Origin: Rhabdophis nuchalis
Taxonomy: Eukaryota; Chordata; Lepidosauria; Squamata; Natricidae
Direction: 5' to 3'
DNA length: 64,000 nt
Assembly: GCA_039707465.1 (NCBI GenBank)
Contig: CM077644.1
Span: 221,607,962 to 221,671,961, forward strand
The number at the start of each line of letters is the position of its first letter. Within the stretch, counting starts at the first letter, position 1. Shown here piece by piece: positions 44,174 to 53,683 of this stretch. A model generated the notes under the pieces. It was given only the letters and a program-made list of their open reading frames with translations, searched no databases and was not told the origin of the DNA. A program made the position numbers and the translations under genes.

Positions 44174-44810
44174 CGACTTCAGCCGCTATCCTTCCTGCTT
44201 TCCTCAGCATGTTTTTCCCCCCTAGCCTTTTCAGGGCTGTAAATCAGGCTGGCAAAAGAAGGGCAATGGCTAATCGGATTGGGAGGTTTCTTCTAATCCG
44301 CTGCACTATCTCTCTATCCGCTGCACTCTGCTTTCTCTTCCCCTCTCTCCAATATCACTAATGCCTTCTCTATTGGCTGCATTAGACAGATGTTTGAAAA
44401 CTCCCTCTTTGGCTAAATCTGATCTCTCTGTAATACTTTCACTGCTATTAAAGCCACAAGCATGCTCTCTACTTCCCCCACCCTCTGGTGTGTGTGTGTT
44501 TGTGTGTGTGTGCATGTGTAATTTTACATTCCCAAGTGGACTTGGGAGAGGTTAGATCGCCTTTTCCAGGGCAGAACAAGAGCTGCTGGGGAAACAATGG
44601 GATTTCCTCCACCCCCCCTCCCATCCACCAGCCCTTTGCCTCCATCTGTTGATATCATAGAGAATATGTTCAAAGATGCAACAACTGGATACTGGGTGGG
44701 TGGGGGCTTCTGCTTTTTTTTTTTTTGAAGGGTCCCTTCCTTATTCCCTTGCAAGATTAAACCCAAAGTTTTGTACCCTTTCTCCTTCAGCTGATTTTAT
44801 TAGCATATTT
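44168..44810. other. Unassigned sequence
   Basis: No gene. A 21-bp near-duplicate (AATCCGCTGCACT / TATCCGCTGCACT) lies at about 44295-44328 and a short GT array at about 44486-44511. Confidence 0.45.
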
Positions 44811-44815
44811 TAGAG

Positions 44816-44904
44816 CAGGGATCTCCAACCTTGACAAAGATGGCTGGGGAATTCTGGGAGTTGAAGTCCCACAGGCTTAAAATTGCCAAAGTAGGAGACC
44901 CCTG
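44816..44904. mobile_element. hAT-type MITE, 89 bp
   Basis: Left end CAGGGATCTCCAACCTTG, right end CAAAGTAGGAGACCCCTG. The interior has GGGAGTTGAAGTCCCACAGG. Flanks TTTTAGAG and TTTTTTAG match 6 of 8. Confidence 0.75.
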
Positions 44905-45044
44905 TTTTTTAGAACACTGTTCCTATCAGAGGAGTTGGACAAAGTCCCACCAGGAGGGCTGGGCAAGGAAAAAGGGGGAGCAGCTGTCCCCAACTCTATG
45001 GTCACCTGATGGCTTGTGCTAAAACTTCCATCCATCTCAGTCAA

Positions 45045-45510
45045 CCTAGGAGGTTGCAAAGCTGTGTCTGATCCAGTGCGATCCCATGGACAACGTTCCT
45101 CCAGGCCTTCCTGGCCTCTACCATCCTCTGGACTACATTTAAGCTCAAGCCTACAGCTTGGTGACTCCATCCAGCCCAGTGGTGACATTCAAAAATTTTA
45201 CTACCGGTTCTGTGGGCCTGGCTTGGTGGGCGTGGCAGGGGAAGGATAGTGCACAATTTCCATTCCCACCCCATTCCAGGGGAAGGATACTGCACAATCT
45301 CCATTCCCACCCCACTCTGGGGCCAGCCAGAGGTGGTATTTATGGGTTCTCCGAACTACTCAAAATTTCTGCTACCGGTTCTCCAGGACATGCTGAATTT
45401 CACCCCTGATCCAGCCACCTCATTCTCTGCCATCCCCTTCTTCTTTTGCCCCCAATCCTTCCCAGCATTAGGCTCTTCTCCAGGGAGTCCTTCCTCATTA
45501 TCCCAGCGCA
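45045..45510 (-). mobile_element. BovB (RTE) LINE fragment, antisense, split by a MITE
   Basis: Left piece 45045-45176 (CGATCCCATGGACAACG, CTTCCTGGCCTCTACCATCC, TGACTCCATCCAGCC) and right piece 45409-45510 (CCACCTCATTCTCTGCCATC, TTCTTTTGCCCCCAATCCTT, CCCAGCATTAGGCTCTTCTC) are the complement of the BovB 3' region. The sense copy at 49.0 kb shows the same words. No reverse-transcriptase core is present. Confidence 0.82.
45177..45408. mobile_element. hAT-type MITE with perfect 8-bp duplication, inside BovB
   Basis: Left end CAGTGGTGACATTC, right end GAATTTCACCCCTG, flanked by ATCCAGCC on both sides (45169-45176, 45409-45416). Removing it rejoins the BovB sequence. It carries a 37-bp internal repeat built on CCATTCCCACCCCA. 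Same family as 27.32 kb. Confidence 0.93.
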
Positions 45511-45629
45511 ATAACGGTAAAGGACCATGGAGAGTGTAATTGAAACTATCCAGAGAGCGCCAGATGCAGAAAGGCTGGAACCTATAGTTCTTGATCTGCT
45601 GTTCTTGGAACGGATAGGTCTAGAAGAAC

Positions 45630-46140
45630 CCACCCCTCCCTCTCGCCAGTTGCTCAGCTATTGATGCCGCCGCCACCACCACCAGTTTCTCAACCGCTCT
45701 CTTTCGCATCCGCGCCGATTCTTACACGCACACACACTCAGAGACGCACACTTCGGGAGCTCCCCGCGTCTCACCGGAAGCCAAGGCAGCCCCCTCGTGG
45801 TGAGAAGATTGCCTCCCCCCCCCCCCCGCAGAGCTGGGATCCGTTCCGCCCGCGCAACCGGCTTGGCTCAGGAGGACTCCCCCCCCCCCCCTGCCCTCTG
45901 CTTGCTTCTTTCCCAGCTCCGGGCGCCCAGAGGGTGGAGAGGCTGTGGCGCAATTGTGCCCACCCTCGGCGCACAACTGAAAACAGTCTCTCTCTCTCTT
46001 TCTCTCCCTTCTTCCCTCCCTCTCCTGCACATCAGATGAGGAGAGGGAGAAAAAGAGTGGGTGGGCGTTTCTCCTCTCCTTTTCCCTCTTCCCAGTCCCG
46101 CTAACGACGGTAGAGGGTCCAAATCAGACTCGGTGTCGGA
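45630..46140. promoter_or_regulatory. CpG-rich, GC-rich segment (candidate CpG island)
   Basis: Abrupt rise in GC and in CpG (GATGCCGCCGCCACC, GCATCCGCGCCGATTC, GGAGCTCCCCGCGTCTCACC, CAACTGAAAAC). Multiple overlapping ORFs on both strands are by-products of high GC and C-runs. No start-plus-splice pattern could be supported. Confidence 0.5.
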
Positions 46141-46320
46141 ACAGCTCCAAATATGCCTTGTTTTTGTACCAATAAATGAAGGGTTATTAAAGTCCCCAAT
46201 GATGTTTGGCGATCGGGTGGAGAGACGGCACAGCAGGGAGACTTTCGGGGCACTTGGAAGTTGGATGGCGCAGATTCTAATGGGGACTAGATTGGGGGTG
46301 GTGGTTCTGATTTAAGCAAT

Positions 46321-46326
46321 TGACCC

Positions 46327-46360
<34 letters not shown>

Positions 46361-46382
46361 ATCTTTCACCTATCTATTTGTC

Positions 46383-46433
<51 letters not shown>

Positions 46434-46690
46434 ATCTCTCTCTCTCTCTCTTCCTACCTACCTACCTACTTTTCTATCCTATCTATCCTATCGATCTATC
46501 GATCCATCGATCCATCGATCCATCTATCATTCATTCATTCATTCGTTCGTTCGTTCATTCATTTCTATCTACATCTTCTCTATCATTTATCAATCTATAT
46601 CAATCAAACTATCTCTATCTAGCCTATGGATCTATCTATCATTTCTATCTCTATCTTTCAATCTATATCTATCAATCAATCAATCAATCA

Positions 46691-46733
<43 letters not shown>

Positions 46734-46826
46734 ATCTATCTCTTCTCTATCATCTACCAATCTATGTCAATCAAACTACCTACCTACCTACCTACCTACC
46801 TACCTACCTACCTACCTACCTATATA
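46321..46826. repeat. ~500-bp mosaic of tetranucleotide arrays
   Basis: Successive (TCTG)n, (TCTA)n, (CTAC)n, (TCGA/TCCA)n, (TTCA/TTCG)n, (ATCA)n, (ATCT)n and (CTAC)n blocks, with partial repetition of the block order (TCTA-spacer-CTAC occurs twice). ORFs 46320-46857 are all artefacts ('YLSIYLSI'). Confidence 0.95.
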
Positions 46827-46899
46827 CTCATCCATCCACATGCGCACACACACATAAAGTCTCCCACACGTGTGTTTGCATGTCTATTTGTATTCCACG

Positions 46900-47345
46900 C
46901 TTTCTTACTTTTAGCTAGAGGGAAGTCGGAGTAAAGAAAATCGTAGGCTCGGCTTTGGTGAACAAGAGAGTCGCCTCTCCTGTAACCACGTCAAGTCGCC
47001 CGCTGAGAATGAGGGGTGCGGGGAGGGGGCTGCCTCTTAATTCCCTACCATTCTCGGCCTTTGTATCCGAACAGCAGGTGCATTTGGAGGTCACTAATTG
47101 ATCAATGGACCTTCCTCCTCCTGCGCCTATCCACCCCTCCCATCATAAACGAGAAACGTGTGTGTGTGTGTGCTGTAATCTTGAGAACTGGAAAGATCGA
47201 ATCGGTCGGCCGTTCGCTGTGCGGCGGAGCAAACACAAACCACTCTGAGGCCAGCTCTCAATTTTTAATTCCCAATTGGTCTCTTATCTTTGTGGAAGGA
47301 GGCGCGCCTACGACTTTAAGTTGTGCTTGCACAGCAAAATAAAAT
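46900..47345. promoter_or_regulatory. CpG-containing unique segment, candidate regulatory
   Basis: Non-repetitive sequence with moderate CpG, including GTCACTAATTGATCAATGGA (47089) and TTTTTAATTCCCAATTGGTC (47262), interrupted by a short (GT)n at 47158. No exon recognised. Confidence 0.35.
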
Positions 47346-47439
47346 AAAAATAAAAATCAGCACGGAACGAAAAGAAAATCAGCCATGGGAACCGGATCGG
47401 GTTTGAGTCTGTTGGGCATCCCATGTACAACCTGGCGCC

Positions 47440-47600
47440 TTGCTTATTGGCAAATCCCTCTGAATAAGTCCTTGATAATTACAGTAATAATAATGACATA
47501 AAAGCTTCTCCTTTGTTTCCATTTACCACGTAGGGCTCCATCTGCACCCTGTAAACGAATAATCTCGATTGGTCCAAGCCTTAATCCATTTTTTTTTTCT
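47440..47600. promoter_or_regulatory. Candidate conserved non-coding element
   Basis: Unique sequence with GATAATTACAGTAATAATAA, CTCCTTTGTTTCCATTTACC (SOX/TCF-like core) and GATTGGTCCAAGCCTTAATC (CCAAT/homeodomain-like). No coding frame. Texture-based call. Confidence 0.35.
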
Positions 47601-47687
47601 TTCCCCCTCCCGCAATTTTTTTTCCAGGGAAATTAAGCCTGGAGGAAAAGATTAATACTCAAACAAGGGACCCGGTTCTACTTCCAC

Positions 47688-47689
47688 CT

Positions 47690-47753
<64 letters not shown>

Positions 47754-47766
47754 TCCTTCTTTCTTT
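47688..47766. repeat. (TTTC)n tetranucleotide microsatellite
   Basis: About 18 near-perfect TTTC units. Confidence 0.97.
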
Positions 47767-47769
47767 TAA

Positions 47770-48378
47770 AAAAGGATTGCTTCGCTTTTAAACAGCTGCC
47801 CTTTCCTTACCCTCTGCCCCTCACTGCGGATAGTTTCGTAGACAGGGGAAAAAACAAGAAAAAAATGAAATCGACACCCCTACTAAATCTTGGGGTACTT
47901 TTACTATGCTACACTTAGAACCACCGGATCTTTCGAACTGAGCCGTTTTCTCTGACCGGTCAATTCCTGGACAACATCTCCCATCACCTTCAGGGTGGGG
48001 ATGTGTGTGGGATGGAAGGTGCAGCCCCGGCGGTCTGAGAGCGCCAGGTCGCAGCCGGTTGCTTTAAGAACCGACTTTCTTCTTAACTACCCCGCTTGCC
48101 GACCCGAAGTTCCTTTTCCACGCCGCCGACTTTCCCAAAGGCAGAAGGACTCGGGGCAGCAAAGGAGTCTTTTAGGCGTAGGACCGGGAACCCCTTGGCG
48201 TTCCTCCAAGCCCGGTTGCCCTGCCGTCAAAAATTCGTAGCTCGGAGACTGAAACGCGGTGGGAGAAAAAATCCTTTACCCTCCCACCCAGTTTTCCAAG
48301 AATCCTTTTCACTTGGAAGAGGCAAAACAGTCCAAGCTCCCTTCCAAATGACTTTCTCTTTTGTTAAAAGACACGCAG

Positions 48379-48380
<2 letters not shown>
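47770..48380. other. GC-moderate unique sequence
   Basis: CpG-bearing single-copy-looking DNA (CAGCCCCGGCGGTCTGAGAG, CCACGCCGCCGACTTTCCC). ORFs 47995-48240 and 48096-48455 show no recognised domain, and the latter runs into the GT repeat. Confidence 0.4.
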
Positions 48381-48413
<33 letters not shown>

Positions 48414-48500
48414 ATGCCTGTGTTTATACCTCTGCATGTGCGTGTGTGTGTTTAGATGGACGGATGGACGGACGGACGGACGGACAGACAGACACACACA
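48381..48500. repeat. (GT)n and (GGAC)n arrays
   Basis: A GT run (48381-48411) is followed 50 bp on by (GGAC)n (about 48459-48487), then a CAGA/CACA tail. Confidence 0.93.
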
Positions 48501-48751
48501 TACACACACACCCCTGTGTGTACTATACGCATATCCCCACTTAGGCGGAAGGAAGCCTGCTTCGCAATTCGCGCCCCTTTAAAAAGATAAAGGACTTCTA
48601 TCAGGCAGTTTTCTTATAACCAACCTCCATCCCCAAGTATTTTTTCGTAGTTACCCACCGCCATCGTTGCTATTTCAATAACTAAAGGCTGGGATTTCTT
48701 TCGTTTAATCGGCTCCCGTTAGGAGTTGGACACGAGTTGAATTGAAAGAAA

Positions 48752-48759
48752 ATGCCGAC

Positions 48760-48826
<67 letters not shown>

Positions 48827-48862
48827 TCATTCTTTATCTTCCTTCCTTCCTTCTTTCGTTTC
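48752..48862. repeat. (CTTT)n tetranucleotide microsatellite
   Basis: About 19 CTTT units followed by CCTT/CTTT variants. Produces 'SFFLSFFL' and 'KKERKKER' artefact ORFs. Confidence 0.97.
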
Positions 48863-48984
48863 CTCAACAGAATCCCCTTTAAAGCAAATTCAGAGGACGC
48901 TGTTTGGAACGCGGAGAGAAAGGGGGGAATTAAAATGGGAGGACATAATTGAAATGCTTACACACACACACACTCCAATTTCAG

Positions 48985-49216
48985 GGGTTGAAGAGTTGGA
49001 CTCCCTGGAGAAGAGCCCAACGCTGGGAACGATTGAGGGCAAAAGGAGAAGGGGACGACAGAGAAGGAGGTGGCCGGATGGAGTCAGCGAAGCAGTAGGC
49101 GTGAGCTTAGATGGGGATGGTAGAGGATGGTAGAGGACAAGAAGGCCTGGAGAACGTCGTCCATAGGGTCGCGATGGGTCGGACATGACTTCGCGACTAA
49201 CCACACCGACAACCAG
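48985..49216 (+). mobile_element. BovB (RTE) LINE 3' end, sense
   Basis: Reads GGAGAAGAGCCCAACGCTGG, GAAGGGGACGACAGAGAAGG, GGAGTCAGCGAAGCAGTAGG and the terminus GGTCGCGATGGGTCGGACAT, GACTTCGCGACTAACC. This is the diagnostic BovB 3' end, whose tail is shared in part by Sauria SINEs. It is 5'-truncated to about 230 bp. Confidence 0.85.
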
Positions 49217-50577
49217 AGTTGGACTTTCTGGCAGGCGTGAATCACCGGATTAAGACGATCGCCCAAGGCGACGGCAACCCTGCATCGCTGCTCCGTCTTC
49301 ATTTTAGTACAACGATAACTATAACAGAAGCGAGCGCGAAGAACCTGGAACAACATTTTAAAACAAATCGTCATGTAAGGAAAAAAAAAGTAGTGGGGAA
49401 GTAAATTAAAATCAACCCCCCCCCCCCCATCCCCAAAATTGAAATCAACGCCGCGGCGAAGCCTGAGACCCGCCAAGGGCCTTTTACCTTCAGACTGGCG
49501 GCATTAAAATGCAGGGCTTTCTGCAAAGGAGATCTCGAAAGCAGCTCCCAGCGAGAGAGGAGCTCATTTCATTCGTTGGTGACTTTTTGCGTTACGGTTT
49601 TCCACCCGGAATATTTGTTTCCCAGCCTCTAATTAATCTCCCCACCCCAAGATTGGAAGAAACACCCCCCCCCTCAACGCCCACTCTCTCGGCTGAGCCT
49701 TTGAGACGCAACCCCAACGCTTGGCGAAGTTAGTAACCCCGAAATCAGAGGGACTTACTCTCGGGAACTCAAGAGAATGGAAGAGGGTCAAGACGCCGCT
49801 TTCGCTCAAGAGGAACAACCCCCCCCCCCCCAACGATCTTCGCCAGATTTCGCCTTCCGGGAATCAGGAACGCGGTCGCCCACGGCTCTAGGGGGACTCG
49901 CGAGGTTCCCTGTCTCCCTTAGAGTTTGCTGTGGGTTTTTTCTTCTTCTTCTTCTTCTCCTTATCTTCTTTTAACAGAAGCCCAGATAAGGTTGGCCAAT
50001 TCCAGCTCGCAACCCTAGAAGGATTTCTGTTTTGCGAGGAGGGATGGGGAAGGAAGGGGCAGAGATCTTCCAGCGAAGTGGGGGGGGGGGGAGGGAGGGA
50101 CATTTGGGAAGGTGGCACAAAGTCTATAACGGATGCCCATTCGCCGACAGTCGAGCGGCAGCTCTTCCCGCTCGAGTCCTTCCCCACACCACCACTCACC
50201 CCCCCCCCACCCCATAATGTCAAATTGACTTAAGTGCTGGTTCGCCCGCGTTTCACTTTGTCCGCACCAGTTGTAAATAAAGGGTTTCGAGATTAGCTAA
50301 TTAAGGTGCATTAATCACGGGGAGGAAAGAGAATAAATCAAAATCCCTGCTCCGAATTTACAAACTCGCTCTGCCGCCGCACGTCTGCCCCCTCGCCCCC
50401 CTCCAACTCCGCCAACAACCCCAGAAGGGAGAACTGCTGACTCTCTCTGTGAAGGTTGAAAAACGCCCATATTTGCACTACCAGACCGTCCTCATCGCCG
50501 TAGCTCTCAAAGAATACCTACCAGTTGCGCAACTAAAAATCGCCGGGGGGGGGGGGAGATTGGGAAGAGAGGAAGCA
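49217..50577. promoter_or_regulatory. CpG-rich unique region with candidate regulatory sequence
   Basis: GC-rich DNA with numerous C-runs (49418, 49810, 50199). A non-repetitive patch at 50218-50345 contains AGATTAGCTAATTAAGGTGC and ATTAATCACGG (homeodomain-type cores). ORFs on both strands are short and mutually overlapping. No splice-bounded exon can be supported. Confidence 0.4.
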
Positions 50578-50850
50578 TGACATAGGATGGGGAGGGGGAC
50601 AGAAAACCAGAGGGAGGGAGGGAGGGGGGAAGGAAGGAGGGAAGGAGAAGAGAGGGAGGGAGAGAGGAAAGGAAGGAAGGAGAGAGGAAAGGAAAGAAGG
50701 AGGGAGGGAAGGAGAAGGGAGGGAGGGGAGGAAGGAAGGGGAGAGGGAGGTAAGGAGGGAGGAGGGAGGGAGGGAGGGAGGGAGGAAGGAAAGGGGAAGG
50801 GAGGGAGGGGAGGGGAGGGAGGGAGGGAGGGAGGAAAGAAGGAAGGATCC
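50578..50850. repeat. ~270-bp polypurine (GGGA/GGAA) tract
   Basis: Almost pure purines on the + strand, mixing GGGA, GGAA and GAGA units, preceded by a G12 run (50546). The complementary strand gives the Pro/Ser/Leu-only ORF 50478-50852, an artefact. Confidence 0.95.
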
Positions 50851-50851
50851 A

Positions 50852-51832
50852 ATCTGCTTGTCGCGTGGTCCGTGCTTCTTACCAGTCGCCTCCCCTCCGT
50901 CCCAATCCTACTTTCCTTAAACTGTCTTTGACAGGCAGTTCCCTTTTTCTTTTAAGAAGCCTCTCCATTCACCCGCCCCCTCCCTTCTTGGTACCCTTCA
51001 GTCCCCGTCCCCATCCAACCCGCAGTCTCGGCGTCTACATCTGTTTTATGAGGCCGCTCCTTGAAGGGGCGAAAAGACACGGACTTCTTCTTGCTCACTC
51101 TGGCCGACGGGGTCCTTCCCAATCTGGCTCGGCATCTGACCCCAGCTCACAGTTTCTGGCCAGGGAAGCCCTCCCCCCTCTGCCCATAATCACCATCCAT
51201 CCCCCTTTAACAACAAATGCCAACCATCCCAGCGGCTTCAGAAGGCAACTCTCCGGCGCTTCCCCTCCGTAGTTAAAGCCCAGGGTGGCGGAGGGAGGGA
51301 GGGGAGGGTATGTGCCCCCTTCTCCCCTCCCCAGCCCTCCCTCTCCACCCAACACGGCTCTCTCGGCAACCTCCTTGCGCAGCTCTTCTGGGGCAGGAGG
51401 CGAAGGCGAGAGGAGGCGAAAGGCTGCACCGGACCACCACGAGGGCGCCCTCAGTTTCTCTTCCCCCCCCCCCGCCCCCAATTTTTTCCTGCCCCAGCCC
51501 TCCGGACGGCAGCACAATGCCAGCGGTTAGCCTGCGTTGGGCTAGGCAGCAGCCCCGCTAAGTGCAGGTGGCTCAACCTCTGAATGCCCAGCCCGCTGAA
51601 AAGCCCAGCCGGCCCCCCGCTCCACCTGCTCCCCCCTTCCCCCCCTTCCCCCCCAGTTTCTCCTTCCTTTCTTTTGGTCAAGAACCTTATAATTAATTTT
51701 AAGTTAGTCAAGGTACCGTATCATTAAAAACGGGGCTGGCAAAACAGCGTCAGAGACACAAGGAGGAGAGAGAGGGAGGGAGGGAGAGAAGGGGGGGGGG
51801 GTAGAACACAGAGAGGAGAAAGGGGAGTTTAA
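50852..51832. other. GC-rich unique sequence with poly-C tracts
   Basis: CpG-containing DNA. Many overlapping ORFs (51095-51561) exist on both strands without any domain. Contains C11 near 51463 and G11 near 51792. Confidence 0.4.
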
Positions 51833-51928
51833 AAAAGACAAGAGGGGTGATTTGCATAAAGCTTTGTCTTTTTAGCGCCTGTAGAGCTGCCAAGGGTTAT
51901 AACGCTAATTGCGCAAGATCAATGGGAC
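51833..51928. promoter_or_regulatory. Candidate conserved non-coding patch
   Basis: GTGATTTGCATAAAGCTTTG (octamer-like ATTTGCATA) and AACGCTAATTGCGCAAG sit between two low-complexity tracts, yet are themselves undegraded and unique. Texture-based inference. Confidence 0.35.
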
Positions 51929-51976
51929 TGTTGTTGTCCAGGGGTTTCTAGGATTTTATTTTATTTTTTCAAATGT

Positions 51977-52024
51977 CTCTCTTTCTCCCTCCCTCTCTCT
52001 CTCTCCCTCCCACTCTCTACTCTA

Positions 52025-52074
<50 letters not shown>

Positions 52075-52109
52075 CCTCTCTCTCTCTCTCGGAGGGGGGG
52101 GGGGGGGGG
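51977..52109. repeat. (CT)n tract ending in a G16 run
   Basis: CT/CCCT-rich pyrimidine sequence, then a pure (CT)n, then GGA followed by about 16 G. Polypyrimidine next to poly-G on one strand. Confidence 0.93.
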
Positions 52110-52549
52110 AGAATGAGAGAACGAGCCCAAGTTGTAAAATCCCAGATGAGGGTGATAGGGATGAACTCCTTCTGCCACAACAGCTCTCACGTTCGTATTA
52201 AAAGAGCCATTTTATGGGACGGGTGTTTAAAATGTGCTTCTACCAGTAAAAAAAAGTGACCTTCTCCCACCCACTCCAACAGGCGCTGGACATATTAATC
52301 TTATTTTAGATTGGACGGGTATTGGGCGGCTCTTACAAACTTGTGTGGCAGCGCTTCTCAGCGGCTGGAGTAGGTATTTGACAGACACCAAGCGGATACT
52401 TTGGAAACGCAACCTTAGCGCGGGACTCTGCTGTCCCTTAGTGGACAGAGAAGAAAACGAATCATTCCCATCTGTGGCAAAGGGAAGAGTTGGGAGCCAG
52501 ATTGTGAAATTGTGCTCCACCAAGGGCTGAAGCTGAGCTGCAAAGAGTC
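52110..52549. other. Unique sequence flanking the L1-derived insertion
   Basis: No gene. ORFs 52227-52523 (-) and 52234-52530 (+) are mirror-strand frames of equal length without a domain. Confidence 0.45.
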
Positions 52550-52748
52550 GGGGGAAACTTTTTTTTTTTGTAAAGCAATTTTATTGGTTTTACAATTTTA
52601 TAGGGATAAAGGTATATATAGGGTACAATAGAAATATTTTAGAGCTTTCATGTCGGAGATACATACATATTATATCATAAATTCATGCATTCAATCATTT
52701 GTTTTTGTTAACATCCATTAAGGAATTACTATATGTAAAAGAAAAAAA

Positions 52749-53683
52749 TCATTTTTGTGATCTGAGTCTCTTTGCTATAATTTCTTCTTCTTCCTTCCCG
52801 CCGGTGGGCGGAGCCACGGCCCCTCCTGCTCCCACATCTTCATCTTCCAGGATTGAGGAATGTTTTTTAAGAAAGGCTTCCGCCTCGCCTATTGTTTTAA
52901 TTCTTATTCTACCCCCCTCCCAGAACACCAACATTCCTTCAGGCATTAACCATTTGAACCACACCCCTTTTTTATACAATTTTTTTTGATAAGAAGGAAT
53001 ACTTCCTTCTTATTTCTCGAGTTTTTTTAGGGATCTGCTTCAGAATGGCAATTTCTTTTTGCTAGTACATCAAAGGGCCTTCTCGCTGCGCTCTCAGGAT
53101 CTCATCCCTTGTTGACCTTCTTACAAATTTAATATGTATCTCTCTGGGTACATCATTTATTCTGGCATATGCTGAATTTATTCTATAAATCAGGTCTATG
53201 TCCCCCCCAAATATATTCTTTACTTTTTTTGGTATATTCTGCTAAAATTGTGCTCATTAAATCTTTCAAGTTTTCTGAATTTAATTCAGGAACATTTTGA
53301 AACCTTAAAAAGTAAGACATTCTTTCAAAGTCCATTCTAGACATATGGCCAGCCATATCTGTTAATTCTTTTTGAAATTCCCTTATCTCTTCCCTCATCA
53401 CAACTGTCCCACCCTCCAACCCATCAATTTTTTGTTTGTTATCTGTTATTGCTCTTTGTGCCTCCAAAAGTTCCAGTCTTGAGTTTATCATATCTTTCCG
53501 GATCTGCTTTATTTCCTGCATTATGCTTTGAAGCATTTCATCTATTGATACTTGCTGAGTGTCCTCTCCTGCTACCTCTTTTTGCAACATTGCAGTGATT
53601 TTTGTTTGATGAGGGAGAGGACTGGCTTTTGTAGAAGCAGGGGCGGAAAAGGATTTTCCAGTCAGAGGCTTTCTTGCTGTCAT
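52749..53683 (-). pseudogene. L1-type ORF1 (RNA-binding protein), broken
   Basis: About 310 codons, close to L1 ORF1p size. The first part (53683-53183, 166 aa) has a Ser/Thr/Lys-rich head, then a coiled-coil-like heptad region ('LLEAQRAITDNKQKIDGLEG'), and enters the RRM with 'MSYFLRFQNVPE'. The C-terminal domain is recognisable in 52979-52749 by 'WLMPEGMLVFWEG' and a following 'IGEAEAFLKK'. Three lesions separate them: a frameshift at the C7 run 53202-53208, an in-frame stop at 53062-53064, and a frameshift at the T8 run 52980-52987. Both frameshifts sit in homopolymers, so sequencing error is possible there. ORF1p coats L1 RNA as a trimeric chaperone in cytoplasmic particles. Confidence 0.8.

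Noticed and set aside
45661..46104. 147-aa proline-rich ORF in the CpG-rich block
   Set aside because: Open because of high GC and C-runs. Equal-length ORFs exist in other frames and on the other strand, and no domain, signal peptide or splice context was found.
46320..46857. 159-aa and overlapping 'YLSIYLSI' ORFs
   Set aside because: Pure translation of tetranucleotide arrays.
50478..50852. 124-aa Pro/Ser/Leu ORF and its 114-aa Gly/Arg/Glu mirror
   Set aside because: Both are translations of a polypurine/polypyrimidine tract.
51095..51561. Overlapping 140-, 80-, 81- and 83-aa ORFs
   Set aside because: Mutually overlapping on both strands in GC-rich DNA. None has recognisable protein features.
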